From: Enoplosus armatus
Taxonomy: Eukaryota > Chordata > Actinopteri > Centrarchiformes > Enoplosidae
Length of the DNA: 64,000 bases
Assembly: GCF_043641665.1 (NCBI RefSeq)
Contig: NC_092180.1
Span: 30,947,445-31,011,444, forward strand
Direction: 5' to 3'
In this document: piece after piece, positions 23,398 through 35,412 of the stretch
Layout of the letters: each line of letters opens with the position of its first letter
Position numbering within the stretch: the stretch's first letter is position 1
Position numbers and translations under genes: made by a program
Notes under the pieces: model-generated
The model's input: the letters and a program-made list of their open reading frames with translations, nothing else
The model's database searches: none
What the model was told of the DNA's origin: nothing

Positions 23398-25539
23398 TGT
23401 AGGTTACAGACAATGTAATGAGTGGTCTCACTGAACCAGGCTGCATTGACTCAAACAGGAATGTAGAGAGTTACGGTAATCCAATCGGCTTCCAAGTTCC
23501 TTAATTTGAATTTTGGAAATTAGGTTTAATGCTTGATGGGACTCTAAGCGTGAAGAGCTTCTGCAGTTTACTCAGTCGCATCACATTATTGGAATCGAAG
23601 GAGAACAAAAAGATGATTGCGTTACTGCAATACTAAAAAAAAACAAACATCCAGATCTCCAGCACAGAGACATCTCAAGATATGACAAATACACCACCAG
23701 TGTTTCCAACACGCTGACACTTGTCATTCCTGCCTCAGTTTAACTGGTTTCTACGTTTAGCTGGGCAACACTCCCATGACGTGTGTTGAAATTATGCTTC
23801 CCCGCCGGGGGTTAGAAATCTCTGATTGATGTGTGAACACGTCCCCCTCTGTTCTGCGCGGTGAAGGTGTTGCAGCTCTTCCTGTCTGACAGCGTGATTG
23901 ATTCTGTTGTGTTAAAGGCTGATGGATTTTCTGCTGATCCGGCACCACCACGCGCTGCAGCTGAGCCCGGCTCTTTTTTCTTTTCTTTTCTTTTTTTTTT
24001 TTGGCGGTGTCCGTGACACATGGGCTGAAATATTGTTGGATATATATAGCCAAAGTTGGACACAGTGGGAGAAAGGCTTCAGAGGTGTCCAAACTACAAC
24101 AGCAGGAATGATATGCCGTGCTCTGTCCTCCTCAAGGAGAACACTACTCACCTTCTGCATCATTTTATTCAAATGACTAAACGAAGGTTTGTTACTGCAT
24201 GTGAACTCTCCTCGTTGCCGTAAACAAGACACGGTGATACAGCATTTGAAGTCACTTTAAAGCCGCTATGCAGAATATAACGCTCCTATACAAGCGGCAG
24301 TACACCTCAAGAACCTTTTTCTTGAGGGACCCCTATTTTACCATCGTATATATACACTGACGACCCCCACTACCCACACCCACATACAATAACAAAAAAG
24401 GGAGGAAAAAAAAGTAGCAGTAGTACCTTTTGAAATATCTTTATTATTTATTATATTCATTGCATAAAAAACAGCAAGCACGCCCCTCCAGAGATTGAGA
24501 GGAAAGGAACATTTCTCACATTTCCCCAAACATCTTTTTCCTTCCTTTTAATTCGATCAACCATAAATTAAAGATTTACTGACGTTAGTATTGACTGCAA
24601 AATGTGATGATTATTTGCGACTTCAGTTGGACTTTAAATGAGTGTGTTCAGTACTGGGGGAGGTGGTTGGAATGGATTCACACCAAGTCTCCTACTAACA
24701 GCCAACATTGGTTGAATGCAATCATTAACCTTAACCAAATAGTGTTAGCTTAGACGTAACCAGGCACATATGCTCCTCATTCCCACATTAGGCTGTTTGG
24801 CTGTGTCCAAAATCACTACCCGCTGTAGAACACACACTCTACACTGAGCAGTAAACTAAAGATTTTTGACGACTAGAAAAACCACTGAGGGGATTTTGGC
24901 AGGCTCAATATATCCTTTATTTCACGCAAAATGGCGGAAGGTAAATATGGAGCACCAATAGCCCACAAACACATCAATGTTGCCATGTGCCTTTGCGTTC
25001 CAGCCTCTTCAGCTTAAAAACTGTATTTGTGGCTACACCTAAACCTGAACATGTGGCTGTCTCGCTGCCTATTGTTTGACCAGCTGCCTGTTCCTGACTC
25101 GCCCTGTCGAACTTGTTTACCTGCTCTAGCTGCTCTCCCGTTGCCATATGTAAGCGTGTTCTTCCCACCCGAAAAAAGTGATTTCGCAGAATACGGAGTA
25201 AGCTCGCAAAGTAAATCCATGGAGTAAAAGGAATAAAATGTACGAAATGGCACTACTTTTCCGACAGAGTTTTGGGGTTTGAAATGATGAACCATTCTCC
25301 AAGCAAATTCAATTTACAGAAAGTTCCAGTAGGTGTCAAAGGGAGGATAAGAGATGCTGATATTGTATAGCGGCCATATTGTGACACAGAAAAGTACCTA
25401 TTACCTAGTATTTTAAAGCACCTGTTTGGACATTTGAAAATGCATTGCTAATTTTCTGACTCCAAATGGTCGTGTCAAAAAGACACTGTGACTGACTAGA
25501 CAGCCACACGAGCTGCTTTCTCCTTCCTTTTTAGTCAAG
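23398..25539. other. Intergenic stretch, no gene seen
   Basis: A CTTTT-rich pyrimidine tract runs at about 23,970-24,003. No coding motif, RNA or transposon end was recognised. Confidence 0.45.
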
Positions 25540-26330
25540 TCAAATCAATTTATTTCTAGAGCACATTTAGAAACAACAAACCCTGATCAAAGTGCTTTGT
25601 AGAGAGACTAAATACAAGAATTATCAAATCTAAACACAGAAATGACCAAGTAAAAACACAGACATAAATAAGATGATATGTAACAAAAGCGTATAACACC
25701 TCAATAAAATCAAAAAACAAACAGCATTGCACAAACAACAAATAATACAAACAAATATAAACCAGAGGTGAGGTCAGGCATGTCTCCATGGTGACAATTA
25801 AACCATTGATTATGGTTGCGGAGTAGTCAGCGGGGCCGAAGATTAGGACCTCAGTTTTGTTCTGGCTTAGCTGAAGAAAGCCTTTTGCCATCCAGGATTT
25901 TACATCCGCAAGGTACTTTAGACAGGAGTTTACACTGCATGGATCACAGAGTTTCAGCAGGAGGTACAGCTGGCTGTCGATGGCATAACAATGGTAGGAG
26001 ATATTATATTTTCTGAAAATAGACCCCAAAGGAAGCATGTAGGGAAAATAATATAGGGCCTAATATGGAGCCTTGTGGCACTCCACAGGAGATGGCTGCA
26101 GAGGAAGAGGACACATTATCAGTTCAAACAGAGGCTGATCAGGCTTGGAGGTGGGACACAAACCACTGAAGTGCTTGTCCCTGAATGCCAGCAACATGTT
26201 AGTCACCCTCACGATAGCAGACTCTGTGCTGTGGTGCGTCCTGAAACCCGGCTGAAATGTGTTCAGTATGCTGAATTTGTCCAGGAAGGAGATGAGTTGA
26301 GAGAAAACTACTTTTCAAAGAATTCTGGAT
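25540..26330 (-). mobile_element. L2/Maui-type LINE reverse-transcriptase fragment
   Basis: On the minus strand GVPQGSILGPILF (about 26,040-26,085), MLPLGSIFRKYNISYHCYAI (26038 downward) and FLQLSQNKTEVLIFGP are the RT motifs B', C and post-C of an L2-like LINE. The catalytic YADD is mutated to YAID, and a two-base loss separates GPILF from MLPLG. The downstream end (25,545-25,605) has the family's AGCACATTT....CAAAGTGC tail. The upstream part (26,090-26,330) is probably the same element or another repeat, but I could not place it. Confidence 0.75.
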
Positions 26331-27189
26331 AAAAACGAGAGCTTCGATATTGGCTTTGGCTTTGATTTCTTAGTGAGCAATTAAGCAGCTTGTGCTGTAG
26401 CGGCCACTGGCTGCTAAGCCGGGGGGGGCAGTCAGAGTCTCCTTCCGAGAAAATCGAATTTACGGTTTACAGCCAGCCAAACCCTACAAAGGAACTGATG
26501 CGGGCACCAATCACGTGACTGGTCCCCCAAGCCGGTTCCCCCAAAAACAAGCGAGAAACACAAAACACAGCAGAATTCAATGTTCCCCACAGTGTATCAC
26601 ACAGACAGTGACAACAAAAATCCAACATGTGCCCGTTCAACCCAACCCCACAGTCGAAATCTCACTAGTCTCTGTCAGTGTATAAAAAAGTTCACTGCTC
26701 AGTCGAGTCTTGGTTTCCACCAGTTATTCTGCTAAATTGGGGTTCCCCCGAATCTAGCCAGAGTAAACCTTCTCGACAGAGTGGCAGCTTAGTACACAAG
26801 GAGGACGCGAGGACAGCAGATCGAACCAACGGCAGACTTTGTGGACGTGCCGACACTCGGACGTATGAGTAAGCACGTGCCATACTGCTTTTTAAACTTT
26901 TCTTTCTCTAGCTTGGGTGTGTGTGTGTGTGTGTGTGACGTAGGGGGGTGCGTCCTGCAAGGCGCCGATCGCCACAGTGCTTACACCTGTGAGTAGTGGA
27001 TGTTGCCCATATAAAGCTGATTGGCGTTGCTTTCCAAAGAAACTTTAACTTTGAATGTTGTGCCAGATGGAAAGAACTGGGTGTCGAGCGATTTAGAATT
27101 GAAAACTGAGTGTAAAGCAGAAATTGCGCTTTTGCAGACTTTGGTACAAGAGTTTCAGGTTTCAGTGATTGCGCTTCAATTGTTTACAC
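26331..27189. other. Intergenic stretch, no gene seen
   Basis: Includes a TG microsatellite (about 26,916-26,938). A TATA-like TGTATAAAAAAG at about 26,679 has no supported transcript. Confidence 0.4.
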
Positions 27190-27603
27190 AACTTCAGAAT
27201 CAGAAATCAGAATCAGAAATACTTTATTGATCCCCGGGGGGAAATTGTACAGTACCGGTGCTCCCATTCAAGAGTAGAAAGTAGCATAATTTAGAACTAA
27301 AAGTTTGTACAAAATATAAAAATAAGAAATACAAAATACAAAATATACACATTTACAGTATTTAAGTGAAATGAGGTGAAATGAAAAATGAAATGAAAAT
27401 ACAAAATATACACATTTACAGTATTTAAGTGAAATGAGGTAAAAATATATACAAAAACAATGTATATGTATGTGTGTGTTGCACTAAAGTGTGTGACTAT
27501 ATATGTATTGCACTTAAACATTTTGAATAAATAGTGAGGTGGTGTATGAACAGGTGAGGTAGATACAGATACGGATTCCAGTCTCTTCCTGAGTGTCTGA
27601 CAC

Positions 27604-28227
27604 TCAGAGGGAGGAGTTGAACAGTCTGATGGCCACAGGCAGGAATGATTTCCTGTGTCGCTCTGTTGTACATTTGGGAGGAATGAGTCTCCCACTGAAG
27701 CTGCTCTTGTGTCCGGCCAGTACGTCATGGAGAGGATGTGAAACATTGTCCAAGATGCCCCGCAGCTTAGACAGCATCCTCCTCTCTGACACCACCGTCA
27801 GAGAGTCCAGCTCCACCCCCACAACGTCACTGGCCTTGCGGATCAGTTTGTTTAGTCTGTTGGAGTCCGCCACCCTCAGCCTGCTGCCCCAGCATGCAAC
27901 AGCATAGAGGATAGCACTGGCCACCACAGACTCATAAAACATCCTCAGCATAGTCCGGCAGATGTTGAAGGACCTCAGCCGCCTCAGAAAGTAGAGACGG
28001 CTCTGGCCCTTCCTGTAGAGGGCATTAGTGTTCTTTACCCAGTCCAGTTTATTGTCTATGTGAACTCCCAGATACTTGTAATCCTCTACAATGTCCACAC
28101 TGGCCCCCTGGATGGAAACAGGGGTCATCGGCGCCTTGGTCCTCCTCAGATCCACAGTCAGTTCCTTTGTCTTTGTCACGTTGAGCTGTAGATGGTTCTG
28201 CTCGCACCATGTGACAAAGTTGTCCAC
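27604..28227 (-). pseudogene. LINE reverse-transcriptase C-terminal part, out of frame with the main ORF
   Basis: Reads NFVTWCEQNHLQLNVTKTKE, VDLRRTKAPMTPV, DYKYLGVHIDNKLDW, LRRLRSFNICRTMLRMFYES and SRLNKLIRKASDVVGVELDS-like text, the thumb and C-terminal segment of CR1/L2/Rex1-type RT ORFs. In the same frame just upstream (about 28,230-28,305) the DNA reads HLQKFSDDSAIVGCISKG, the catalytic [FY].DD box, so this part originally joined the 28272-30299 ORF. The deletion changed the reading frame between them. Confidence 0.85.
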
Positions 28228-28271
28228 AGCAGCCCTGTACTCCTCTTCATCACCCTTACTGATACATCCAA

Positions 28272-30299
28272 CTATTGCTGAGTCGTCAGAAAACTTCTGA
28301 AGATGGCGAACTGAAGGGGGTCCAAGTGTGTCTTGACCAAGGGCCGGAGCTGCTCTAGGACGAGTCTCTCCAGGGTCTTCATGATGTGGGAGGTCAGTGC
28401 CACGGGTCTGTAGTCCTTGGAGCCACTGGGTCGCGGCGTCTTAGGAACAGGAACGAGGCAGGATGTCTTCCACAGCACGGGGACCCTCTGAAGACTCAGG
28501 CTCATGTTGAAGACGTGGTGAAGTACTCCACATAGCTGGGGGGCACAGGCTTTAAGCACCCTGGGGCTGACACCATCGGGGCCTGCAGCCTTGCTGGAGT
28601 GGAGTCTCCTCAGCTGTCTTCTAACATGGTCGGCAGTGAAGCACATTGTAGCGGTGACCGGTGGGGGAGGGGTGGAGTCATCAGGTTGAAGAGTGCCGTC
28701 AGCCTGGGGACTGGGGGACGAGGTGTGAGGAAAGCTCTCACAGGGGGGTGGGGGGCTGTGAGGAGCAGGAGGGGGAGGGGGGAGTGGAATAGGTGAAGTT
28801 TGGAGGCAGACAGCGGAAGAGTCATGGGGGGGTTGAGCAGGGCCCACAGAGTCAAATCTGTTGAAAAACAGATTAAGTTCGTTGGCCCGGTCCACACTGC
28901 CTTCAGCTCCTCTGTTGTTGCTCGGCCTGTAGCCCGTGATGGTCCTCATTCCACTCCAGACCTCTCTGGTGTTGTTCTTCCTCCTGTACTTCTCCTTGGC
29001 CTCCCTGATCTTTACCTTCAGTTCCCCCTGGATCATTCTCACCTTGTCTCTGTTGCCAGCTCTGAAGGCCCTCTTCTTTTTGTTCAGTATGGCCTTGATG
29101 TCCTTTGTCACCCATGGCTTGTTGTTAGAATAACAATGGACAGTCCTTGCTGGCACAGTGGAGTCCACACAGAAGTTGATGTAGTCTGTGATGCACTCTG
29201 TGAGCCCATCAATGTCCTCTCCATGCGGCTCACAGAGCGCCTGCCAGTCAGTCACCTCAAAACATCCCTGAAGTGTCTCATAAGCCTCCTCTGACCATCT
29301 CCTCACTGTCCTCGTGGTTGCAGGCTGGCTCTTGACTAGAGGCACATAACAGGGGTTGAGGTGCACTAGGTTGTGGTCTGACCTACCCAGAGGGGGGAGG
29401 GGAGAGGAGCTGTATGCATCCTTAACGTTAGCATACAGCAAGTCCAGGGTCCTCTCCTCTCTAGTGGGACAGCTCACATACTGTGTGAAGGTGGGAAGTG
29501 TCCTAGCCATGGTGACGTGGTTGAAGTCACCCGAAATAGCAATGAGTGCATTCGGGTGTTGAGTCTGTAAACGGGCTATGGCGGAGTGAATGACGTCACA
29601 CGCCGACTTCGGGTTGGCAGAGGGGGGGATGTAAACAGTCACAACAATGGCATGTGAGAATTCCCTGGGCAAATAATACGGCCTGAGTCCAACAGCCAAC
29701 AGTTCAATGTCCGGGCAACAGACACGATCCTTGATGGTGATGTGGGAAGGATTGCACCACCGGTTGTTAACGAGAACGGCAAGCCCCCCTCCTTTACGCT
29801 TACCGCTCCCGGTGCAATCCCTGTCGGCCCGGACGGTCTGAAAGCCGTCGATGGAAACGTTGTCGTCGGGAATGTCCTGGTGCAGCCATGTCTCCGTAAA
29901 GCACATTAAACTACACTGCCGGTACTCCCTCTGACTCCTGGCCAGCGCCGTCAGCTCGTCCATCTTGTTTGCCAGCGATCTCACGTTGCCCATGACGAGA
30001 GAGGGGAGACACGGCTTATATCTCCTTTTCTCCATAAACCTCTGCTGTCTCGACCCACCTCTCTTCCCTCGTCGCTTCGTTCCCCCTCTGCATCCTCTGC
30101 GTGTTTTTCTCCAGATTTCAGCGGGGATCTCCGATGATCTGGTCTCCAAGCCGGCCGGCTTCAGAGCGATCAGCTGATCTCCGGAGTAAACAAAGCGGCC
30201 CAGAAGTTGCTGCGCGACCGTCCGATGTTTGAATGAAAGTAATTCCAGAGTGAAAAAAAGTACCAGAACTCTCTCCACCAGCATGTTTGGAGAGGGCAC
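28272..30299 (-). pseudogene. LINE ORF: apurinic-like endonuclease plus truncated reverse transcriptase
   Basis: A 675-codon open frame. Residues ~100-330 carry the exonuclease-endonuclease-phosphatase fold signature: MGNVRSLANKMDEL, FTETWLHQDIPDD (catalytic Glu), VTVYIPPSAN, ISGDFNHV (Asp/Asn), RTLDLLYAN and GRSDHNLVHL (catalytic His). A basic linker and a proline-rich stretch (~500-560) follow, then RT motifs SSKAAGPDGVSPRVLKACA, VPVLWKTSCLVPVPK and DYRPVALTSHIMKTLERLVL up to LQFA. There the frame jumps into text homologous to the catalytic box in another frame and stops. Endonuclease coding is intact, but the RT fingers/palm between LQFA and the FSDD box are gone, so the element cannot reverse-transcribe itself. 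The Met at 30299 is simply the first in frame. Confidence 0.88.
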
Positions 30300-30499
30300 A
30301 ACTTCAAAAGTCAGTACTTAAAAAAGTTCTGAGTTAAATAAAGAAATAAAGGAGAAAAAGTAAGAAAAAGACGAAAACAAACAGGAGCGACTGTAACAGG
30401 CTGCATGCACGTCGGCGCATGCGCACTAATGCACTTTCTTCAAGTGTGTAAACAATTGTGAAAAGCTGTAAAACCTGTTATTCTATAAAAGGTTTATTT

Positions 30500-30770
30500 A
30501 AAGGGGACCTATTACGCTCATTTCCAGCTCTATATTTTCATTTTGTGATTCCACTAGAGCAGCTTTGCATGATTCACAGTTCAAAAAAGTCCTGATTTAT
30601 CTTGTACTGGCCCTTCATGCAGCCCCCCCACCCCAGTTCACCCTCTGTCTGAAACAAGCCGTTTGAGCTCCTGTCCCTTTAAGGCCCACATTCTTCTGAT
30701 TGGCCGGTCAAGTTCCAGAAGTCTTTGGCCCATTCTCTGAGAGGACACCAGTCGGTATAATGATGGACAG
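30500..30770 (+). repeat. Teleost MITE-like repeat, copy 1
   Basis: AAAGGGGACCTATTACGCTC, CTAGAGCAGCTTTGCATGAT, TGCAGCCCCCC and CTGTCTGAAACAAGCCGTTT appear in the same order and spacing at 59,365-59,545. Two copies 29 kb apart in the same orientation show a dispersed element; this copy is longer at its 3' side. Its superfamily is not determined. Confidence 0.7.
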
Positions 30771-32239
30771 GTTGTACACCTAATCCAAGATGCTGGACAC
30801 AATTTAACATATAAGAAATCTGAATGTTAAGAGCCCCCAGAAACACCCTATAGTGATAGTGACCCAGAAAAAAAAAAAAAGGCTAATACGTATCTCCATA
30901 GTTCTGTGGCTCTTTACATAGCACACTGTGCTACTTAGAAAAGTGCGAGCTCAGCAGCAGGAGTTAGAAAAATGGTTTAGTGCTAATCAGGCCAGACACA
31001 CCAACTGACCCCCCCCCCCCCCCACTGCCCCCCATCCATCTGCCAGCACACCTGCTTTCCAGCCATGACAAAGAATACAGCACAAGGATATTACCCACAA
31101 GTCTCGAACTCAGTCTCCCCAAAAGAGACTTGCGTTTGAACCATCATCAGAAGAGAGAAAAGGAGCATTTATACTATATCAGTAAATCAGGGCGTTACGG
31201 GTCGAAAAGGCCTTAAAACAGAAATACAAATAATATCAAATTGTTATTATTACTTGACTAAACATTACTCTCTTAGGTCATAGGAATACAATTACATGTT
31301 AATACACAGCTGTATAGTAACCACTAATATTTTAGTGTACTGCGGAGAGGAATATGTGTAAGGGTTGCTGTGCGGAGCATTCTGAACACATGGATGTGCC
31401 GAGGAGAAGACCATGAATGTTTTGATGCCGTTTCTACATAAAAGCTTTTTAAAGCTCTGCAGACGCAGTGTTTCCTTCTCAAGGGGGAGAAGAGACACAT
31501 TGTACATTTTGTACGAGATAAATAGGATGTAGCCTATGCCTCACTGGTCTCGTCTAGTAACACAAACCCACTTCGTGAGATGAGACAATAAGGGTTCCAT
31601 GCCCAGCCTCTGCGCCGAGGATAATAGCGCATAGAATCCCATATGCACCCCACTGGCACCGCACAGAATACCTGACATTCTCCGTGAGGGGATGAAGGCT
31701 GGGCACAAAATAAAGCCTACTGCTGTGAGGAAGAGGAGACGAAGGTTTCGCAAGGAGCAGAGGAGGGAGAAAAAAAAAGGCAGACAGGCGGGAGGGAGAG
31801 CAATCACCTGATATCAATCACCTATGACGAATGAATACCACCCCCGACCAGGTAGCCTGTGAGCCAGCAGCGGAACAGGAGGAGGGCCGGCAATGATGTG
31901 TCCCAAAACCATGGCATTCGAAAATGGCCCGCTGGAAGAAAGTTCGTTCAGGCAAGGTTCAGTCTTTTCTCAACGAGAGAGGTACATTTGTAGTCAGTTC
32001 TTTTGCGAAAGATGTAGAATTATTCATGGCCATCGTCCTTATCACGCTACAAAGAGCACAGAGGACGTTTCAGGATGTTTCATCTGTGGCTTTGCTGAAG
32101 GAAACCTTGCGAATTTCGATTTTTCAGAAACCCCGGCGAGTCTTAATAATGCGCGCGGTCACGGTTGAGTTTGTGACAATACCGGCGACAGACTGCCTTT
32201 CGTCGGTTAGCGTCCGTCATTAACAGCACTGCACTCTAA
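30771..32239. other. Intergenic stretch, no gene seen
   Basis: A 15-base C tract (31009-31023) is the only notable simple repeat. ORFs are motif-free. Confidence 0.45.
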
Positions 32240-32520
32240 TCACATGTAAAGATTCTGTTGCGAAACCGAACGCGCGCGCGCTCAGGAGCTCTCCATTGGC
32301 TGATCTCCGTCTCCCGTCTGTTAAATGCGGCGAAGAAGCTCTCGTTCACTAGCAGTGCGCCGCACGCGTAAAGCAGTCGATGCGAGTGACAGCATTAATC
32401 CATTTAAATACACATCAAGCCGGCCAGCTGAGTTTCTGTCCGCTGAAGACTCAATCCTGCCGGGCGGCCAGTGAGGTGAAGAGCAGATCCCAGCACGGAT
32501 GAAGAAAGGGGACGGAGCTG
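32240..32520. promoter_or_regulatory. CpG-rich stretch, possible promoter
   Basis: Clusters CpGs (GAAACCGAACGCGCGCGCGC, GTGCGCCGCACGCGTAAAGC, CGGCCAGC) inside an otherwise CpG-poor desert, with an inverted CCAAT box (CCATTGGCTG at about 32,293). No coding start with convincing protein homology follows, so it may drive a non-coding transcript or an exon I cannot recognise, or may be distal regulatory DNA. Confidence 0.35.
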
Positions 32521-35327
32521 AAGGTGCTATTTCACAAGAAGACGAATTGAACTGCAGCCATGTTGAGCGTGTATCTCCCGATTACTAGATGTTCTGCCGC
32601 CTGCTGCTTTTTATTTTGACATTTGACATTTTACTGTGTGTTTATCTGTGCTGCACTCACTGTAATTGGTTTACATGCGCAGACTGCGGGGGCTTCTGCT
32701 CTCTGTTTTTCTGCTTTACAACGCTTTTACTTCAGGGCAGGCTCTGAGGGAGGATCTTTCTTCATTACTGCTTGTTTTCTTATACCCGTTAAACAACAGA
32801 CATGCTGGAGCCATGTCTAGTGTCTGGTGGACAGTGGCAGCTTTGTGTCACACAGCATGTGTTGAGATCAGTGCATTTCAAAGGCTGCTTCCAACCATCT
32901 TACTGACCAGTGTTCTTCTTCAATCAAAAAAAAGACTGATGCCATTGATTTTAATGGCACCCCCAGCCATCCTCAGGAGATGATCAGTCACTTTGGAGAA
33001 TGTTGAAAAATATATTTAGTCTGAATAATACATTCCTCATGGCTCTGGCTCAGGCCATTAGCGTAATTAGAAAGTCAGCTTGCATTAAATTGATATGGAT
33101 GTATTGCCTGGGGACCGAGGGGGAAAGTATGTGTGTATGGTGTGTGTGTGTGTGTGTGTGTCAAGTGAATGAGGATGAAGGATGAAGATGAAATTTGTAG
33201 TCAAATTGCTTAACGTGAAAAATTACGCAGTCTTCAACTGGACAAACACGGGGTGGCTTTTATTGTGAAGAGGTCGCGGGAAGCTTCAACGTGTTTTGTG
33301 TTTTGAGTTCAACGCCAGCCGCGATCGTTCATCAAAGGTGCGTCCACCAAACAAAAGGACTCATCCGCAGGTGAGTTTTAAACCTGTCAGGGAGTGATGG
33401 AAGAGTGAGGAGCAGCCACAGTGTTAGATGAAGCTCTGCAGGCGACAGGCTGCACACCTCCGACTCCTCAGCAACAATCGCCAACTCCTTTCACTGTGTG
33501 CTGCTGCTGTGTGGAAAACTACTGGCTGTGTGTGCAGCACGAAATCAGACAAAGGTTGTAATTATTATTAACTGACCTCTTTATTAAAACAACCCGCAGT
33601 TTGTTTGGCTGCACTGTAAACAGATACGCCAGCTGCTCTAATGTTGGATTTCTGGAAAAAGTAGCTGCTCAACCACTGCTTGCTTGCGGTGTTAAACCAC
33701 CCACCTGCCGTTACCACGGTAACCACGGGTGTCTCCAAATCAACCAGGACTGAAATCTGAAGGATTACAGCTTTAATCTGTTCGTGGTTTGAAAGTCCGG
33801 GAAGAACACCCAAAGACAGAAATTACAGATCAGTTTGAACCCAACAGCGGACAGCAGTTGCAGCTGCTCAATGTGGTTCATAACCCCTGAGACAACAGAG
33901 TCCCTGAGCGTCTCAGAGACCCCCTTTACAGAGTTGAAGGAAAAACTCATCAGACGAGAGCCAGTGTTGCCGACTTGAGCTGGCCCAAGTCGAACACCAG
34001 CGCAGGTATATATTCTCAGCTTGTTAAAATGTAAGACGGTCTGGACCATGTTGCGCTATCCTTGACATTTGGCAGTCGGTTGCTGGTTGAGTGTGATCTT
34101 CATCAAAATGTCAAATAACATAAAATGGCTCGAGACTTTACTCGAATGAAGAAAATAACAAAAAACATAGCTTTTACAGTAGCCGTCCAATCCAAGGTCA
34201 GAGCGTGTCATTACCTTAACTTTAGCATGAGTTGTGTGCATGACAACACACATATATGGCATCTATAATGAGTGTAATTAAGCTGCAGGCAGGTTTTGCC
34301 CCTCCCCCCCCCCTGGTTTCTTTCTATTCTTTGCCTACAGTCACTTGTTCGGTCCCTCCTGCTCTCTGCGGGGAACAGATGGCTCTGTTTTAAAGTGTGA
34401 TTGAACTCTTCACAGCGAGGACTCCCACTGAGCAGGAAATAACCTGATTTTTTACGTCTCGCTAATGTCCCTGTTGCTGGGAAACTGGTAAAGCAACAAA
34501 TGGACAGAGGCCGCATAAAGAAAAGCAGGAGATCAATACTAAGTGTGTAATCAATGGAAATATAATGTAATGTGAGCTTAAATGTCAGGGTGTGCAAATA
34601 ACTGCCTGTGAGCAATGTACCTCACTCACGTATATATGCCTCTGTTGGGCTTTCAGAGATCGACTGTAGATCTAACAATATTTATATGCAGTATTGAATT
34701 ATTCTTCCCATCTGATAATCTAACAAACCATAACTGTGAATTGTTCCAGGCTGTCTGCTCTGAAAGGAGGTGTATTAAACATACCAAATAAATAGCAGAG
34801 GAGAAACAGAGCACCGCTTTCACTTCCATGTTGTGCTACGTTCCTGCTTATGTACAAATCTGCATGAAAATAAGACCGGTCCCTATTCACAGTGCATCTC
34901 CTGGACCAAAACTTTTTACAGTGAAGCGCTGTACAGCGTTATGGATGTCTCAGTTGACGCCGGACACAGTGAGGCAACGTTAGCTTCGCGTCGCTTACCT
35001 TAGATCCGGTATACTTCCAAACAGCGGACGGTGATCCGTTTCGAGGGACTGGCTCCTCGCCTTCTGCTGCCGACGTTTGATGACTTTGGTTTTGTGTTTT
35101 ACTCTTCTACTCTGGACTGCAGCCGAAACCTCCAGGTCATTTTTGTACAGGCGCAGCGGCGTGACAGCTCCCCAAAAGCAAAGCCTGGACTTTAAACAAA
35201 GTGTTGAGATGGGTCTGGCTATGCGAGGCTACCTCAGAAGTGAAACCAAAACATCTCGATCGCCCCCCCCCTGCTAGCTGTCCGTTACTTTAGGAAGCGC
35301 TTGAGTTTTCATTGAGCGGAGCACACA
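32521..35327. other. Intergenic stretch; candidate conserved block at about 33,000-33,110
   Basis: The section at about 33,000-33,110 has a GTAATTAGAAAGTCAGC core and low-repeat texture like a conserved non-coding element. A short TG repeat runs at about 33,139-33,160. No gene is supported. Confidence 0.3.
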
Positions 35328-35412
35328 TTTTAAACGTCAATATCGCAGTCGATCATCTTCATGTAATTGTGGGAAGCCAAAATTGTGGTCGAGATTAATA
35401 TTCGATTAATTG
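35328..35412 (+). repeat. Small interspersed repeat fragment (AACGTCAATATCGC type)
   Basis: AAACGTCAATATCGCAGTCG followed by TGTGGGAAGCCAAAATTG and GATTAATATTCGATTAATTG matches a common fish repeat motif that I associate with hAT-type elements from memory. Only about 85 bases are recognisable. Confidence 0.4.

Larger units (their letters stand above)
27190..30400 (-). mobile_element. CR1/L2/Rex1-type LINE, nearly full length, with RT-core deletion
   Basis: The minus strand carries, 5' to 3', an ORF with an endonuclease domain and the start of the RT (28272-30299), the C-terminal RT part (27604-28227), and a 3' end finishing GGGGATCAATAAAGTATTTC plus TCTGATTCTGATTTC repeats at 27,193-27,240. 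The same 3' tail recurs at about 61,876-61,932. The 5' boundary is not exact (about 30,300-30,480). About 100 codons of the RT core are missing (junction near 28,303-28,308). Confidence 0.85.

Noticed and set aside
26660..26900. TATA-like TGTATAAAAAAG with downstream sequence resembling an LTR promoter
   Set aside because: No second LTR, primer-binding site, TG...CA ends or retroviral coding sequence found around it.
28599..29294. Plus-strand frames inside the LINE
   Set aside because: Antisense shadows of the minus-strand LINE ORF with no homology of their own.
31893..32223. Two overlapping plus-strand frames of about 95 codons upstream of the CpG-rich block
   Set aside because: No motif, overlapping frames of similar length, no splice or start context.
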